From the NCBI RefSeq assembly GCF_006717075.1, contig NZ_VFQC01000001.1:186001-250000 (forward strand): a stretch of 64,000 nt of DNA, written 5' to 3'. Positions 25,011 to 34,409 of this stretch are shown piece after piece. The first letter of the stretch is position 1. The number at the start of each line of letters is the position of its first letter. The notes beneath the pieces were generated by a model. It ran no database searches, was not told the origin of the DNA, and saw nothing but the letters and a program-made list of their open reading frames with translations. The translations under genes were made by a program, and so were the position numbers. This stretch comes from Haloactinospora alba. GTDB lineage: Bacteria; Actinomycetota; Actinomycetes; Streptosporangiales; Streptosporangiaceae.

Positions 25011-28000
25011 TCAGCTGGCGAACACGGCCTCCACCAGGTCGGTGCACCACTTCAGCAGGTCCAGGTCGCGCAGGTTCTTCCCGCCGAGACCGCCCGCCTT
25101 CGGCGCCGGGACGAGGAGCGTGTGGTTCGCCTCCTTGAGTACCGCCTTGGGGTAGAGCCGCCGCAGCCGCAGCTGCTGCGACTCGCGCAGCTCGACCGGA
25201 GCGAACCGGATCTGGTTGCCCTGCAGGACCACGTCGGTCAGCCCCACCTGTTTGGCCAGTACCCGGAAGCGGGCCACCGCCAGGAGGTTGTCCACGGGCT
25301 GCGGCGGGGTGCCGAACCGGTCCACCAGCTCCGCGCGCGCGGCGGCGATGTCCTCGTCGTCGGTGACACTGGCGATGCGCTTGTAGGACTGCAGCCGCAA
25401 CCGCTCGCCCGGGATGTAGTCGTGCGGGATGTGGGCCTCGACGGGCAGCTCGACCTTGGTCTCCACCTCCTCGTCGGAGACCTCGTCGCCGTTGAGCTCG
25501 CGGACGGCCTCCCCCACCATGCGGGTGTAGAGGTCGAACCCGACCCCGGCGATACTGCCGGACTGCTCCGCGCCGAGGATGTTGCCTGCGCCGCGGATCT
25601 CCAGGTCCTTCATCGCCACGTACATCCCGGCGCCGGTCTCCGTGTGCTGGGCGACCGTGGAGAGCCGTTCGTGCGCGGTCTCACTGAGCGGTTGCTCCGG
25701 CGGGTAGAGGAAGTAGGAGTAGGCCCGCTCGCGGCCGCGGCCGACCCGGCCCCGCAGCTGGTGCAGCTGGGACAGCCCGTAGGTGTCCGCGCGGTCCACG
25801 ATCAGGGTGTTGGCGTTGGGCACGTCCAGTCCGGACTCCACGATGGTGGTGCAGACCAGCACGTCGAAGCTCTTCTCCCAGAAGTCCACCATGACCCTCT
25901 CGAGCTGGTGCTCGTTCATCTGGCCGTGGGCGTGGGCCACCCGCGCCTCCGGCACCAGCTCGCTGATCGAGGCCGCCACCCGCTCGATCGACGCCACCCG
26001 GTTGTGTACGAAGAACACCTGCCCCTCGCGCATCAGCTCCCGGCGGATCGCCGCCGCGATCTGCTTCTCGTCGTAGGGGCCGACGAACGTCAGCACCGGG
26101 TGGCGTTCCTCCGGCGGGGTGAGGATCGTGGTCATCTCCCGGATGCCCGTCATCCCCATCTCCAGGGTGCGCGGGATGGGGGTGGCCGACATCGCGAGTA
26201 CGTCCACCTGCGTCCGCAGCCGCTTCAGGGCCTCCTTGTGCTCCACCCCGAACCGCTGTTCCTCGTCGATGACCACCAGACCCAGGTTCTTGAACCTGGT
26301 CTCGTCGGACAGCAGCCGGTGGGTGCCGATCACGATGTCGATCTCGCCGGTGCGCAGTCCCTCGCGGGTCTGTTCCACCTCCGAGTCGGTCTGGAACCGC
26401 GACAGGGGTTTGATCCGGACGGGGAAGGACCCGTAGCGCTCGGTGAACGTGGACAGGTGCTGCTGCACCAGCACCGTGGTGGGCACCAGCACCGCCACCT
26501 GCTTGCCGTCCTGCACTGCCTTGAACGCGGCGCGCACGGCGACCTCCGTCTTGCCGTAGCCGACGTCGCCGCAGATCAGCCGGTCCATCGGCACCGACTT
26601 CTCCATGTCGGCCTTGACCTCCTCGATGGCGGCCAGCTGGTCGGGCGTCTCCACGTAGGGGAACGCGTCCTCCAACTCGCGCTGCCACGGGGTGTCCGGC
26701 GGGTAGGCGTGGCCGGGCGACGCCTGGCGGGCCGAGTACAACCGGATCAGCTCACCGGCGATCTCCCGCACGGCCTTGCGGGCGCGGCTCTTCGTCTTCG
26801 ACCAGTCCGCACCGCCCATCTTGGACAGGGTCGGCGCCTCGCCGCCGACGTAGCGGGTGATCTCGTCGAGCTGGTCGGTCGGGACGAACAGCCGGTCACC
26901 CGGCTGGCCGCGTTTGCTCGCCGCGTACTCGATCACCAGGTACTCGCGGGTGGCGCCCTGGATCGTCCGGCTGATCATCTCGACGTAACGCCCGATGCCG
27001 TGTTTCTCGTGCACCACGTGGTCGCCCGGTTTGAGCTGCAACGGGTCCACGTTGCCCCGGCGGCGGCTGGGCATCCTGCGCATGTCGCGCGTCGAGGACT
27101 TCTGCCCGACCAGGTCGGTCTCGGTGAGCAGCACCGTACGCACCGGGCGCCACACGAAACCGTGCTCGAGCTGCCCCGTCGTCACCGTCGCCACCGACGG
27201 TTCCGGTGCCTCGTCGAGGTCGCCGCGCAGCTGTACCCCGAGGCCGGCGTCGCGCAGCATGGAGTCCAGGCGCTCCGCGGGACCGTGTCCCGGTGTCAGC
27301 AGCACGACCCGCCACCCGTCGTGCAACCACGACTTGACGTCGGCGAGTGCGCGCTCGGTGTCGCCGCGGTAGGCCTCCGCCGGGCCGGCGTCGATACGGA
27401 CCGTCGTGGCGCCGCTGCCGTCGGCCTCAGCGGCGTCGCCGGAGTCGAACGGGGTGAGGGTCCACCACGGCAGTCCCAGCTCGGCTGCGTTCGCCTGCAC
27501 CTCGTCGAGGGTCATGTAGGCCGAGGCGCCCACGTCGATCGGAGTGTCGCCACCGGAGGCGGCGTTGATCCACGAGGCCTGCAGGAACTCCCGGCTCGTC
27601 TGCTCCAGCTCGACGGAGCGGGACCGGACGCGCTCCGGGTCGCAGCCCACGACGTGCGTCCCCGCGGGCAGGTGGTTCAGCAGCGGTTCCATACCGTCGG
27701 CGAGGACCGGCGCGAACGCCTCCATGCCCTCGACCGCGATCCCCTGGGCCAGCTTGTCCAGGATGTCGGAGAGTTCGGGGTTCTGGCGGGAGAGCTCCCT
27801 GGCCCGCTCCCGGACCCGCTGCGTGAGCAGAAGTTCCCGGCAGGGCGGCGCGAACAGCCCGGCAGCGGCGTCGCCCCGGCCGCCGGTGTGCTGCTCGGCG
27901 CTCATCGACCGCTGGTCGGAGACGTGGAAGTACCGGACCTCCTCCACCTGGTCGCCCCAGAACTCCAGGCGCAGCGGGTGCTCCTCGGTCGGGGGGAAGA

Positions 28001-28586
28001 CGTCCACGATGCCGCCGCGCACCGCGACCTCACCGCGTTTCTCCACCAGGTCCACCCGGGCGTAACCGATGTCCACCAGGGACTGGACGAGGTCCTCCAG
28101 CTCCGCGTCCTCCCCCGGGCGGACCCGCACCGGCGTCAGTTCTCCCAGGCCGGATACCAGCGGCTGCAGGACACTGCGGACGGGGGCGACCACCACCCGC
28201 AACGGCGCGGTCAACGGGTCGGCGGGGTCGGGGTGGGCCAGCCGCCGCAGCACCGCGAGCCGCTGCCCCACGGTGTCCGAACGGGGGGAGAGCCGCTCGT
28301 GCGGCAGCGTCTCCCAGGCGGGGAACAGCGCCACGGAGTTGTCGGGCAGCAGTGAACCGAGCGCTTCGGACAGTTCCGAGGCGGCACGCTCCGTGGCGGT
28401 CACCGCCAGTACCGGCCGGTCAGCGCCCGCGGGTTCCTCCGCGGCGAGCGCCGAGACCAGCAGCGGCTGCAGCGCCGGAGGGGCCACGAGATCGAGGTGT
28501 TCGTCCCGGCCGTCTCGCGCGGCCGCGATCGTTCGGTCGAGTTCCGGGTCGCCGGCGGCGACCTTCAACAATCCAGAAAGACTCAT
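25011..28586 (-). CDS. mfd: Transcription-repair coupling factor
   Basis: Mfd is an ATP-driven DNA translocase that pushes stalled RNA polymerase off DNA lesions and recruits UvrA. The 1191-residue protein has the N-terminal UvrB-homology region and the RNA-polymerase interaction domain around LQLKPGDHVVHEKHGIGRY (about residue 515). RecG-like helicase motors follow: ICGDVGYGKTEVAVRAAFKA, VIDEEQRFGVEHKE, MSATPIPRTL and the LHQLRGRVGRGRERAYSY motif. A C-terminal TRCF domain precedes a short conserved tail. ATG 28586 gives the family start MSLSGLLKVA. The length equals that of other actinobacterial Mfd proteins. Confidence 0.97.
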   Translation of the reverse strand: MSLSGLLKVAAGDPELDRTIAAARDGRDEHLDLVAPPALQPLLVSALAAEEPAGADRPVLAVTATERAASELSEALGSLLPDNSVALFPAWETLPHERLSPRSDTVGQRLAVLRRLAHPDPADPLTAPLRVVVAPVRSVLQPLVSGLGELTPVRVRPGEDAELEDLVQSLVDIGYARVDLVEKRGEVAVRGGIVDVFPPTEEHPLRLEFWGDQVEEVRYFHVSDQRSMSAEQHTGGRGDAAAGLFAPPCRELLLTQRVRERARELSRQNPELSDILDKLAQGIAVEGMEAFAPVLADGMEPLLNHLPAGTHVVGCDPERVRSRSVELEQTSREFLQASWINAASGGDTPIDVGASAYMTLDEVQANAAELGLPWWTLTPFDSGDAAEADGSGATTVRIDAGPAEAYRGDTERALADVKSWLHDGWRVVLLTPGHGPAERLDSMLRDAGLGVQLRGDLDEAPEPSVATVTTGQLEHGFVWRPVRTVLLTETDLVGQKSSTRDMRRMPSRRRGNVDPLQLKPGDHVVHEKHGIGRYVEMISRTIQGATREYLVIEYAASKRGQPGDRLFVPTDQLDEITRYVGGEAPTLSKMGGADWSKTKSRARKAVREIAGELIRLYSARQASPGHAYPPDTPWQRELEDAFPYVETPDQLAAIEEVKADMEKSVPMDRLICGDVGYGKTEVAVRAAFKAVQDGKQVAVLVPTTVLVQQHLSTFTERYGSFPVRIKPLSRFQTDSEVEQTREGLRTGEIDIVIGTHRLLSDETRFKNLGLVVIDEEQRFGVEHKEALKRLRTQVDVLAMSATPIPRTLEMGMTGIREMTTILTPPEERHPVLTFVGPYDEKQIAAAIRRELMREGQVFFVHNRVASIERVAASISELVPEARVAHAHGQMNEHQLERVMVDFWEKSFDVLVCTTIVESGLDVPNANTLIVDRADTYGLSQLHQLRGRVGRGRERAYSYFLYPPEQPLSETAHERLSTVAQHTETGAGMYVAMKDLEIRGAGNILGAEQSGSIAGVGFDLYTRMVGEAVRELNGDEVSDEEVETKVELPVEAHIPHDYIPGERLRLQSYKRIASVTDDEDIAAARAELVDRFGTPPQPVDNLLAVARFRVLAKQVGLTDVVLQGNQIRFAPVELRESQQLRLRRLYPKAVLKEANHTLLVPAPKAGGLGGKNLRDLDLLKWCTDLVEAVFAS

Positions 28587-28836
28587 GGCGCAAAGAAGCG
28601 TATGACCGTGGTAGGGAGTGGTCGGCAGGTGGCAACGTGCACAAGCCTCGCTGGTCGCTCGTGTGCGCGGCGTCGCCACCCGCTGTCCGACACCGCCGCG
28701 CACTGCCGCGGTCCGGACAGCGGCACACCCGGCGGGCTCGTGTCAGCGCGGGCGGGCCACTGCCAAGCCTACGCGGCGCCACGAGCCGTCGGGACACCGT
28801 CCACCGTTCCGGCGGTGGACAGGGCCTGCCCCCCGT

Positions 28837-28916
28837 AACACCAACCGGCCGGCTGGTGTTCCTCCCCCGGCCGCGTCCGGCCGGCTGGTGTTCCTCCCCG
28901 GCCGCGTCCGGCCGGG
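28837..28916. repeat. Inverted repeat and two-copy tandem repeat between mfd and the APS kinase gene
   Basis: AACACCA (28837-28843) pairs with TGGTGTT (28854-28860) around the palindrome CCGGCCGG. A 31-32 bp unit starting CCGGCCGGCTGGTGTTCCTC is repeated in tandem at 28845-28876 and 28877-28907, with a partial third copy. The rest of 28587-29013 holds no supported gene. The region must include the promoters of the divergent mfd and sulfurylase-like genes. Confidence 0.6.
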
Positions 28917-29013
28917 ACACGGCTCTCTCCCCAACCACCGACGGGCGGCACGGTGGCCCCACCGGCCGGCATAAGCTGTCCCCAGCAGTGCACGAGCGAT
29001 TCTGGAGGTCGGG

Positions 29014-30624
29014 TTGAGTGTCAGTGGCGAGCGCACCGAGACAGCCGAGGCGGCGGCTCCGCACTTCGCCCCCGGCCCCACGGAACTGGCGCACCTGGAG
29101 CTCATCCTCAACGGCAGCTACCCGCTGTCCGGGTTCATGACCGCCGAGGAGGCCGAGGCGGTGACGCGGGACGGGCACCTGCCGGACGGCACACCCTGGC
29201 CGGTGCCGGTCACCCTGCCCGTCCCGGACGAACTGGCCGACGCCCGGCGGCTCGTACTCACCGACCCGGAGGGCGCGCCGCTGGCCGAACTGGACGTGCG
29301 CCAACGGTGGCGGCCCGAACAGCACGCACAACCCGACCAGACCCCCAGTCACCACCTCGCCGGGGAGGTGTGCTCCGCGAGCCCGGCGATGCACGGCGCG
29401 CTGCGGCAGCTGCGGCTGTCGCCCGACAGCCTCGCCGCCCTCCGGGCCGCAGAGGGCGGCGACGCCGGCCGGCCCCTCCTCGCCGTGGTCACCGACCGCC
29501 CGCTGCACCACAACACCCTGCACCAGATACGGGAGGCGGCGGCGAGCCTCGGAGGCGACCACCCCGCCGACGTGCTCGTCCTCGTCGACGCCCCCATGGA
29601 CAACGAGGGGCTGGCCCCCGCGATCCTTGCGGCGGAACCGCTCCTGCCGCCGCGGAGCAGGTTCGCCGTTACCACCCTCCCGCCGGCGCGCTCCCCCGCG
29701 GGCGGGGCGCTGCCAACTGGGCGGGACGCCCTGCTCGCCGCGCACGTGGCGCGGTCCTACGGCGCCACCAGCGTCCTGCTGAACCGCGGGGAGGACGGCT
29801 CCGCCCACGAGGTGGCGGCCGCGGAGCCCACCTCCCCGGTGGCGGTGCTGCGCCCCTCCGAGTGGCGCTACGACACCCGGGACGGGATGTGGCGCCTGGC
29901 TGGTGAGGTTCCCGAGCAGGCGGCGCGCGAGGAGCCGGCCGACGCCGACATCGCCGAGACGCTCGCCCTCGGCCGGGAACTGCCGTCCTGGTTCACGCCG
30001 GCGCGGGTGGCCACGGAACTGTACCGGCTGCGGCCGCCGCGCACTCGTCGCGGCCTGACCGTGTTCCTCACCGGCCTCTCCGGCTCCGGCAAGTCCACGA
30101 TCGCGCGGGGCGTGGCCGACGGCATCCGCGGCTCCGGGCGCACGGTCACCCTGCTGGACGGCGACATCGTACGGCGGCTTCTGTCCGCGGGCCTCACCTT
30201 CTCCCGCGAGGACCGCGACCTCAACATCCGCAGGATCGGCTACGTGGCCTCCGAGATCACCCGGCACGGCGGCGTGGCCATCTGCGCCCCCATCGCCCCC
30301 TACGCCGCGACCCGTGCCCAGGTGCGCGCTATGGTCGAGGAGAACGGGGACTTCTTCCTGGTCCACGTCGCGACCCCGTTGGACGTGTGCGAGGAGCGTG
30401 ACCGCAAGGGCCTCTACGCCAAGGCGCGCGCCGGCGAGATCCAGGAGTTCACCGGGATCTCCGACCCCTACGAGGAACCCGCCGACGCCGAGCTCGTGCT
30501 GGACACGGCGGGAACCGAGGAGAGCGAGTCCGTCGCCCGGGTGCTGGAGGCGCTGCGCGTCGGCGGCTGGCTACCCGAACCCGAACCGGAACGGAAGACC
30601 ACTGCTGATGACCGACACCACTGA
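29014..30624 (+). CDS. cysC: Sulfate adenylyltransferase-like domain fused to adenylylsulfate (APS) kinase
   Basis: The C-terminal half (about residues 345-525) is a standard APS kinase, which phosphorylates APS to PAPS. It shows the Walker A FLTGLSGSGKSTIARG, LLDGDIVRRLLSAGL, FSREDRDLNIRRIGYVA, CAPIAPYAATR and the KGLYAKARAGEI block. The N-terminal half resembles Sat-type ATP sulfurylase (PLSGFMTAEEAEAV, DGTPWPVPVTL). However, its active-site motifs are changed: the QxRNPxHxxH site reads VTDRPLHHNTLHQ and the GRDHAG site reads NRGEDG. It is therefore probably inactive as a sulfurylase and may be structural or regulatory. TTG 29014 has GGAGG 6 nt upstream. CysDN would supply the APS. Confidence 0.9.
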   Translation: MSVSGERTETAEAAAPHFAPGPTELAHLELILNGSYPLSGFMTAEEAEAVTRDGHLPDGTPWPVPVTLPVPDELADARRLVLTDPEGAPLAELDVRQRWRPEQHAQPDQTPSHHLAGEVCSASPAMHGALRQLRLSPDSLAALRAAEGGDAGRPLLAVVTDRPLHHNTLHQIREAAASLGGDHPADVLVLVDAPMDNEGLAPAILAAEPLLPPRSRFAVTTLPPARSPAGGALPTGRDALLAAHVARSYGATSVLLNRGEDGSAHEVAAAEPTSPVAVLRPSEWRYDTRDGMWRLAGEVPEQAAREEPADADIAETLALGRELPSWFTPARVATELYRLRPPRTRRGLTVFLTGLSGSGKSTIARGVADGIRGSGRTVTLLDGDIVRRLLSAGLTFSREDRDLNIRRIGYVASEITRHGGVAICAPIAPYAATRAQVRAMVEENGDFFLVHVATPLDVCEERDRKGLYAKARAGEIQEFTGISDPYEEPADAELVLDTAGTEESESVARVLEALRVGGWLPEPEPERKTTADDRHH

Positions 30625-31330
30625 CCGGGAGCACCGGCCCGGCCAGGGACTGCTCGCCCTGGTCGACGTCATGGACACGCTGCGCCGCGAGTGCCCGTGG
30701 GACGCCGACCAGACCCACGAGTCCCTGGCCAAGTTCCTCATCGAGGAGTCCTACGAGGCGCTGCAGACGATCGAGGACGGCGACTACGACACCCTCCGCG
30801 AGGAGCTGGGCGACGTCCTGCTGCAGGTCGTCTTCCACGCGCGTGTCGCCCAGGAACGCGGCGGTGAGGGCTTCACCATCGACGACGTGGCCGAGGCCGT
30901 CACCACGAAACTGGTGCGCCGCCACCCGCACGTGTTCTCCGACACCGCCGTCAACGGCACCGAGGACGTCCGGGCCAACTGGGAGACGATCAAGGCGGCC
31001 GAACGGGCCGAGAAGGGCCAGGAGGACGCGTCGATCCTGGAAGGGGTCCCGTTCGGCCAACCCGCAGCGCTGCTCAGCTACGAGCTGGCGAAACGGGCCG
31101 TGCGCAACGGGGTGCCCGCCGAGCTGATCGGCGACGACGGCGGGCCCGGCGGTGAGCTGTTGGCCGCTGTGGAGGCGGAACGCCAGCGCGGCGCCGACCC
31201 GGAGATGGACCTGCGTTCGGCCGCGCGCCGGTTCGACCAGCGGGTACGCGCCGCCGAGGCCAAGGCCCGCGCCGACGGCTACGAGCCGCGCTCACTCACC
31301 GCCGACCAGTGGCGGGCCTACTGGGATTAG
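30608..31330 (+). CDS. mazG: Nucleoside triphosphate pyrophosphohydrolase MazG
   Basis: MazG hydrolyses (d)NTPs to monophosphates and pyrophosphate, cleaning aberrant nucleotides and affecting ppGpp pools. The 240-residue protein has the core ALVDVMDTLRRECPWDADQTHESLAKFLIEE with its metal-binding EExxE pattern (EESYEALQTIEDGDYDTLREELGDVLLQVVFHA), followed by the second block KLVRRHPHVF. The C-terminal half matches the shorter actinobacterial type. ATG 30608 lies inside the end of the APS kinase gene (17-nt overlap), so translation may be coupled. Confidence 0.93.
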   Translation: MTDTTDREHRPGQGLLALVDVMDTLRRECPWDADQTHESLAKFLIEESYEALQTIEDGDYDTLREELGDVLLQVVFHARVAQERGGEGFTIDDVAEAVTTKLVRRHPHVFSDTAVNGTEDVRANWETIKAAERAEKGQEDASILEGVPFGQPAALLSYELAKRAVRNGVPAELIGDDGGPGGELLAAVEAERQRGADPEMDLRSAARRFDQRVRAAEAKARADGYEPRSLTADQWRAYWD

Positions 31331-31708
31331 CGCGTCCGGAGCGCTGGGTGGGGCACCGAGGGGGCTTTGGCCCGCGGGGACATGGTTCCCCGTGTGCTCT
31401 GCGCATCCGCCCACGGAGAGGGACCCGGCATCGAGGGCTTCGGCGACGAGGACGCAGCGCGGCGTTCGGCCGCGGCGCGTGTGCGGGTATCGGTTCCGGG
31501 ACGGCACCCCGAAGCTGTGGGGTTCCTGGAGGAGCCCTCCGGTGGGGAAACGCCGATCTCCGGGGCCGCCTCGCCGCTGGCGGGCATGCCCGGATCTGTC
31601 TGTGTGGGGAGTAACCGCGGGTGGCCGCTTCCGGCCACGGGGTGTTGCCTGTTCCGCGCGCGGGGTAGGGACGTGGACGGATATCCCCCCGAGGCGTGGA
31701 GGATCAGT
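31331..31708. other. Region without a supported gene
   Basis: These bases separate mazG from the accessory region. Open frames exist on both strands, but none has a ribosome binding site, a recognisable domain or codon bias that stands out. A GGAGG at 31698-31702 serves the nine-codon frame that follows. Confidence 0.4.
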
Positions 31709-31738
31709 ATGGGTACCCGTGGCGGTGCGGATGGGTGA
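31709..31738 (+). CDS. Possible 9-residue leader peptide ahead of the methyltransferase
   Basis: An ATG with a strong GGAGG six nt upstream begins a frame encoding MGTRGGADG and a TGA stop. It overlaps the methyltransferase ATG (31731), which itself lacks a good ribosome binding site. Ribosomes loading on this short frame could re-initiate on the longer gene. No function of the peptide is implied. Confidence 0.3.
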   Translation: MGTRGGADG

Positions 31739-32890
31739 ACAGACCCCACCCGGCCCGGAACGGTTGGCCGGACTTACCGAGAACGAAACGTGGAGGCAGG
31801 CACTGCGGGACGTCCCGCGCGAGTGGTTCGTGCCCGAGCGGGCGTGGGCGACGCCCATGGGTGCCGCTCCGAGTTATTGGATCGACCGAGCCACCGATCC
31901 CCAGCCGTGGTACGAGGCGGTCTACAGCGACAGCACGATCGTGACCCAGATCGAGGACGGCGGTACCGACCTCACTGAGGAATCGGCTCGGAGCGCGAAC
32001 CGCTTCACCAGTTCCAATTCCGCTCCGAGTAATGTCACCTCCTTCTTAGAGCTTCTCGATACATACGACAAGGACCGAGTGTTAGAGATCGGTACCGGTA
32101 CCGGGTGGACAACCGGTCTGCTCTCGGCCCGGTTGGGCGCGGAGAACATCACTTCCGTGGAGGTGGACGAGCAGGTAGCGAAACAGGCGCGGGTGAATCT
32201 GGAACGCGTTGGATATATGCCGAACCTGATAACAGGTGACGGCGAGAAAGGGCATCCGGGAGGAGCCCCCTTCGACCGGATCCATGTCACATGCGGGGTA
32301 CGGAAGGTGCCCTACACATGGGTGGAACAGACCCGCCCTGGCGGGATTATCGTGCTGCCGTGGATGCCTGGCTTGGGCGGTTATCAGGTAAAGCTCACTG
32401 CTACGAATGACGGAGCCGTGGGACGCTTCACTGGCAACTGCGGTTATATGATGATGCGTTCCCAGCGCCCTACCAACACCCCCATAGCTGACGATGACCG
32501 CGAGTCGCACCCCGGATTGATCCACGCCGCGTCCATTACGCGGGTACGGGATGTCAGATAGCACTCATCGGGACGTTGCCGCGCCTCACCGCAGCAGGCG
32601 GTAGCTCGGCCGACGGAACGTTCCTTCTGGTGCTGTCTGATGGGGGTCTCTCACACGCACTGGTGAAACAACCTTCCACGGATGAACCTGCGACGGTGAC
32701 GCAGCGCGGGCCACGCAACCTATGGGATGAGGCTGAAGAGACCTACTTGAGATGGGTGGCATGGGGCGAGCCGGGCCAAGAGCGGTTTGGACTCACTGTG
32801 GACGCTGACGGCCAGCACGTGTGGCTGGATTCGCCACGCAATCAAGTGCGGAGAGGTATGGGTGATGGGGTCAGCACCGTAAAGAAGTGA
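31731..32890 (+). pseudogene. PCMT-type SAM methyltransferase split by a frameshift
   Basis: The first part (31731-32561, 276 residues) is a protein-L-isoaspartate-O-methyltransferase-like domain. It has the SAM-binding motif RVLEIGTGTGWTTGLLSARL and the later motif PFDRIHVTCGVRKVPYTWVEQTRPGG. The frame then stops. From about 32545 a second frame encodes residues that look like the missing C-terminal part of this family in actinobacteria, including RGPRNLWDEAEETYLRW and QERFGLTVDADGQHVWLDSP. Joining the two needs a shift near 32545-32576. Members of this family usually occur near XRE/DUF397 pairs, as here. Either the gene is decayed or the sequence has an error at this point. Confidence 0.7.
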
Positions 32891-33059
32891 ACTGCAGCGC
32901 ATGTCGGGGATATGGAACCCAGCAACGATCCCGCGATGGAACAGTTGAAGATGCCCCTTGCGAACTCTGCAGCGGAACCGGGAAACAACCCTCGTGACAC
33001 CATCAGCTCTGGCTCGGTGAGCCCCAGCGGGCGGTAGACGCTGCGTCCCCCCATGCCGA

Positions 33060-33115
33060 CGTAGCCCCGGAACAACAACAGCCCCCGGCCGGGGTGAAAC
33101 CGAGGGCTGGCTACG
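33060..33115. terminator. Bidirectional terminator-like hairpin
   Basis: CGTAGCC (33060-33066) pairs with GGCTACG (33109-33115). Inside it CAGCCC (33079-33084) pairs with GGGCTG (33104-33109 region), with further pairing of CCGG with CCGG. It lies between the methyltransferase remnant and the convergent DUF397 gene. Confidence 0.45.
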
Positions 33116-33151
33116 TCTTGCTCCGTGGCCGAGGGCAGCCACAGGCGAAGG

Positions 33152-33337
33152 TTACAGTCGGCCGGTGCGCACCTCGTCGAGGAACGCCTGCCACTCGGAA
33201 GCGGAGAACGACAGGTGGCCGGCCTGCCGGTTCTGGGTGTCGCGGACAGCGGTCACCGGCCCCTCGGCGACCTCGACACAGTTGTTGTTACTGCCGTTGC
33301 TGTAGCTGGACTTGTGCCACACATGCTGGTTACTCAT
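33152..33337 (-). CDS. DUF397 domain protein
   Basis: DUF397 proteins are small actinobacterial proteins, almost always encoded beside an XRE regulator with a DUF5753 domain. The pair is thought to act like an antagonist-regulator couple. The 61-residue protein has the family pattern WHKSSYSNGSNNNCVEVAEG near the start, then VAVRDT-like TAVRDTQNRQ and the C-terminal FSASEWQAFLDEVRTG. Its start codon overlaps the end of the XRE gene by 8 nt, so the two are translationally coupled. Confidence 0.93.
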   Translation of the reverse strand: MSNQHVWHKSSYSNGSNNNCVEVAEGPVTAVRDTQNRQAGHLSFSASEWQAFLDEVRTGRL

Positions 33338-34145
33338 CTAGCTCTCCCTGTATCTGGCGGAGAAGGTCAACGCTACTGCTGGTCGGCAACGCGTCCGCCT
33401 GAATCGCTGACCACAGCGTGGAGCAGGTGCGGACGTGCTCATCACTGTCGAGGACCACATCGTCCACCACGTGTTCCGCTGTCACCACCATGGGGCGGTC
33501 CGCGAACGCGAACACTCGGAACGGTCCGCACAGCCCCGGTGGCATCGAGAGGTCGGACGGAACGATCTGGAGACGCAGGACGTGTTCATCGATCAGTCTC
33601 AGTAAATGACCAATCTGCCCCTTCATTGTGACCACGCCACCGATGTTGCGCCGTATGACAGTCTCATCCAGCACAACCCACATTAGTGGGCGGTCTGTAT
33701 CCTCCAGCACCCGCTGGCGCTGCAACCGTGAGTCCACCAGTTGGTCAATAGTCGCCGCATCTACGAACGGTCGCATGGCAGCGAACGTGGCACGGGCGTA
33801 ATCAGCGGTCTGCATAAGACCAGGAACCAGAAAATTGTGATATTCGCGTATTTCGTAGGCTAACTGCTCGAAGTCGATGGATGTCCGGGAACCGGTCGGA
33901 TACAGCGTCTGTCCGTTGGCCGACTTCCAGAGCCGTTCGAAGGTCCCGGTAGTCCGGAACAATGCGTCCAGTTGTTGCGCTTGGTCAAACTGCGGACCAC
34001 GCATACCGGACTCCATGTACGAAATCAGGGATGAGGACACCACCAAAGCCTGGGCAACCTGCCCCTGTGACATGGATGTTGAAGTTCGGTGTTTTCGCAG
34101 TTCAGAGCCGAATTTCTGCCAAGTTGGATTGTATCTACGCCCCAT
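33330..34145 (-). CDS. XRE family regulator with DUF5753 domain
   Basis: The 271-residue protein has an N-terminal XRE helix-turn-helix at about residues 10-65 (FGSELRKHRTSTSMSQGQVAQAL, SSLISYMESGMRGP). The rest is the DUF5753 ligand-like domain, seen in EIREYHNFLVPGLMQTADYARA and the middle block VLDETVIRRNIGGVVTMKGQIGHLL. Such regulators are numerous in actinobacteria and include developmental regulators of the BldB/WhiJ system type. ATG 34145 has GGAGG 5 nt upstream. The gene is divergent from the four-gene operon at 34.4 kb and may regulate it. Confidence 0.92.
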   Translation of the reverse strand: MGRRYNPTWQKFGSELRKHRTSTSMSQGQVAQALVVSSSLISYMESGMRGPQFDQAQQLDALFRTTGTFERLWKSANGQTLYPTGSRTSIDFEQLAYEIREYHNFLVPGLMQTADYARATFAAMRPFVDAATIDQLVDSRLQRQRVLEDTDRPLMWVVLDETVIRRNIGGVVTMKGQIGHLLRLIDEHVLRLQIVPSDLSMPPGLCGPFRVFAFADRPMVVTAEHVVDDVVLDSDEHVRTCSTLWSAIQADALPTSSSVDLLRQIQGELDE

Positions 34146-34219
34146 CAGTCCTCCACGCTTGATCAACCATCACAGAACATCACCGCTAGAACACCAAAAT
34201 AAACCGAACGTAAAAGAAA

Positions 34220-34246
34220 TTGACAAAGCGGTGGTCATGCTAGCTA
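34220..34246 (+). promoter_or_regulatory. Candidate promoter of the 34.4-35.7 kb operon
   Basis: TTGACA (34220-34225) is a consensus -35 element. TAGCTA (34241-34246) follows after a 15-bp spacer, which is slightly short. The region is AT-rich compared with its surroundings and lies between the divergent XRE gene and the operon. Confidence 0.4.
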
Positions 34247-34409
34247 CCGATTCCGCACGAAAGCCATGCTGGTCGGCGAGCTCCTGGAACAAGGGGAGGA
34301 GCCTCCGGGCGCGGTATCAGGTAGCAGCGAAACCGCGCCCGGGGCGTTACAAAACCTCCGCGAGAGTGACAGCTCTCCGGAGGCGTGGCCATCAACTGAT
34401 GAGGAGTCG

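Noticed and set aside
24960-28355. A frame of over 1100 residues on the plus strand opposite mfd
   Set aside because: It is the antisense shadow of mfd: high GC at the third codon position creates long open frames. It has no domain or ribosome binding site.
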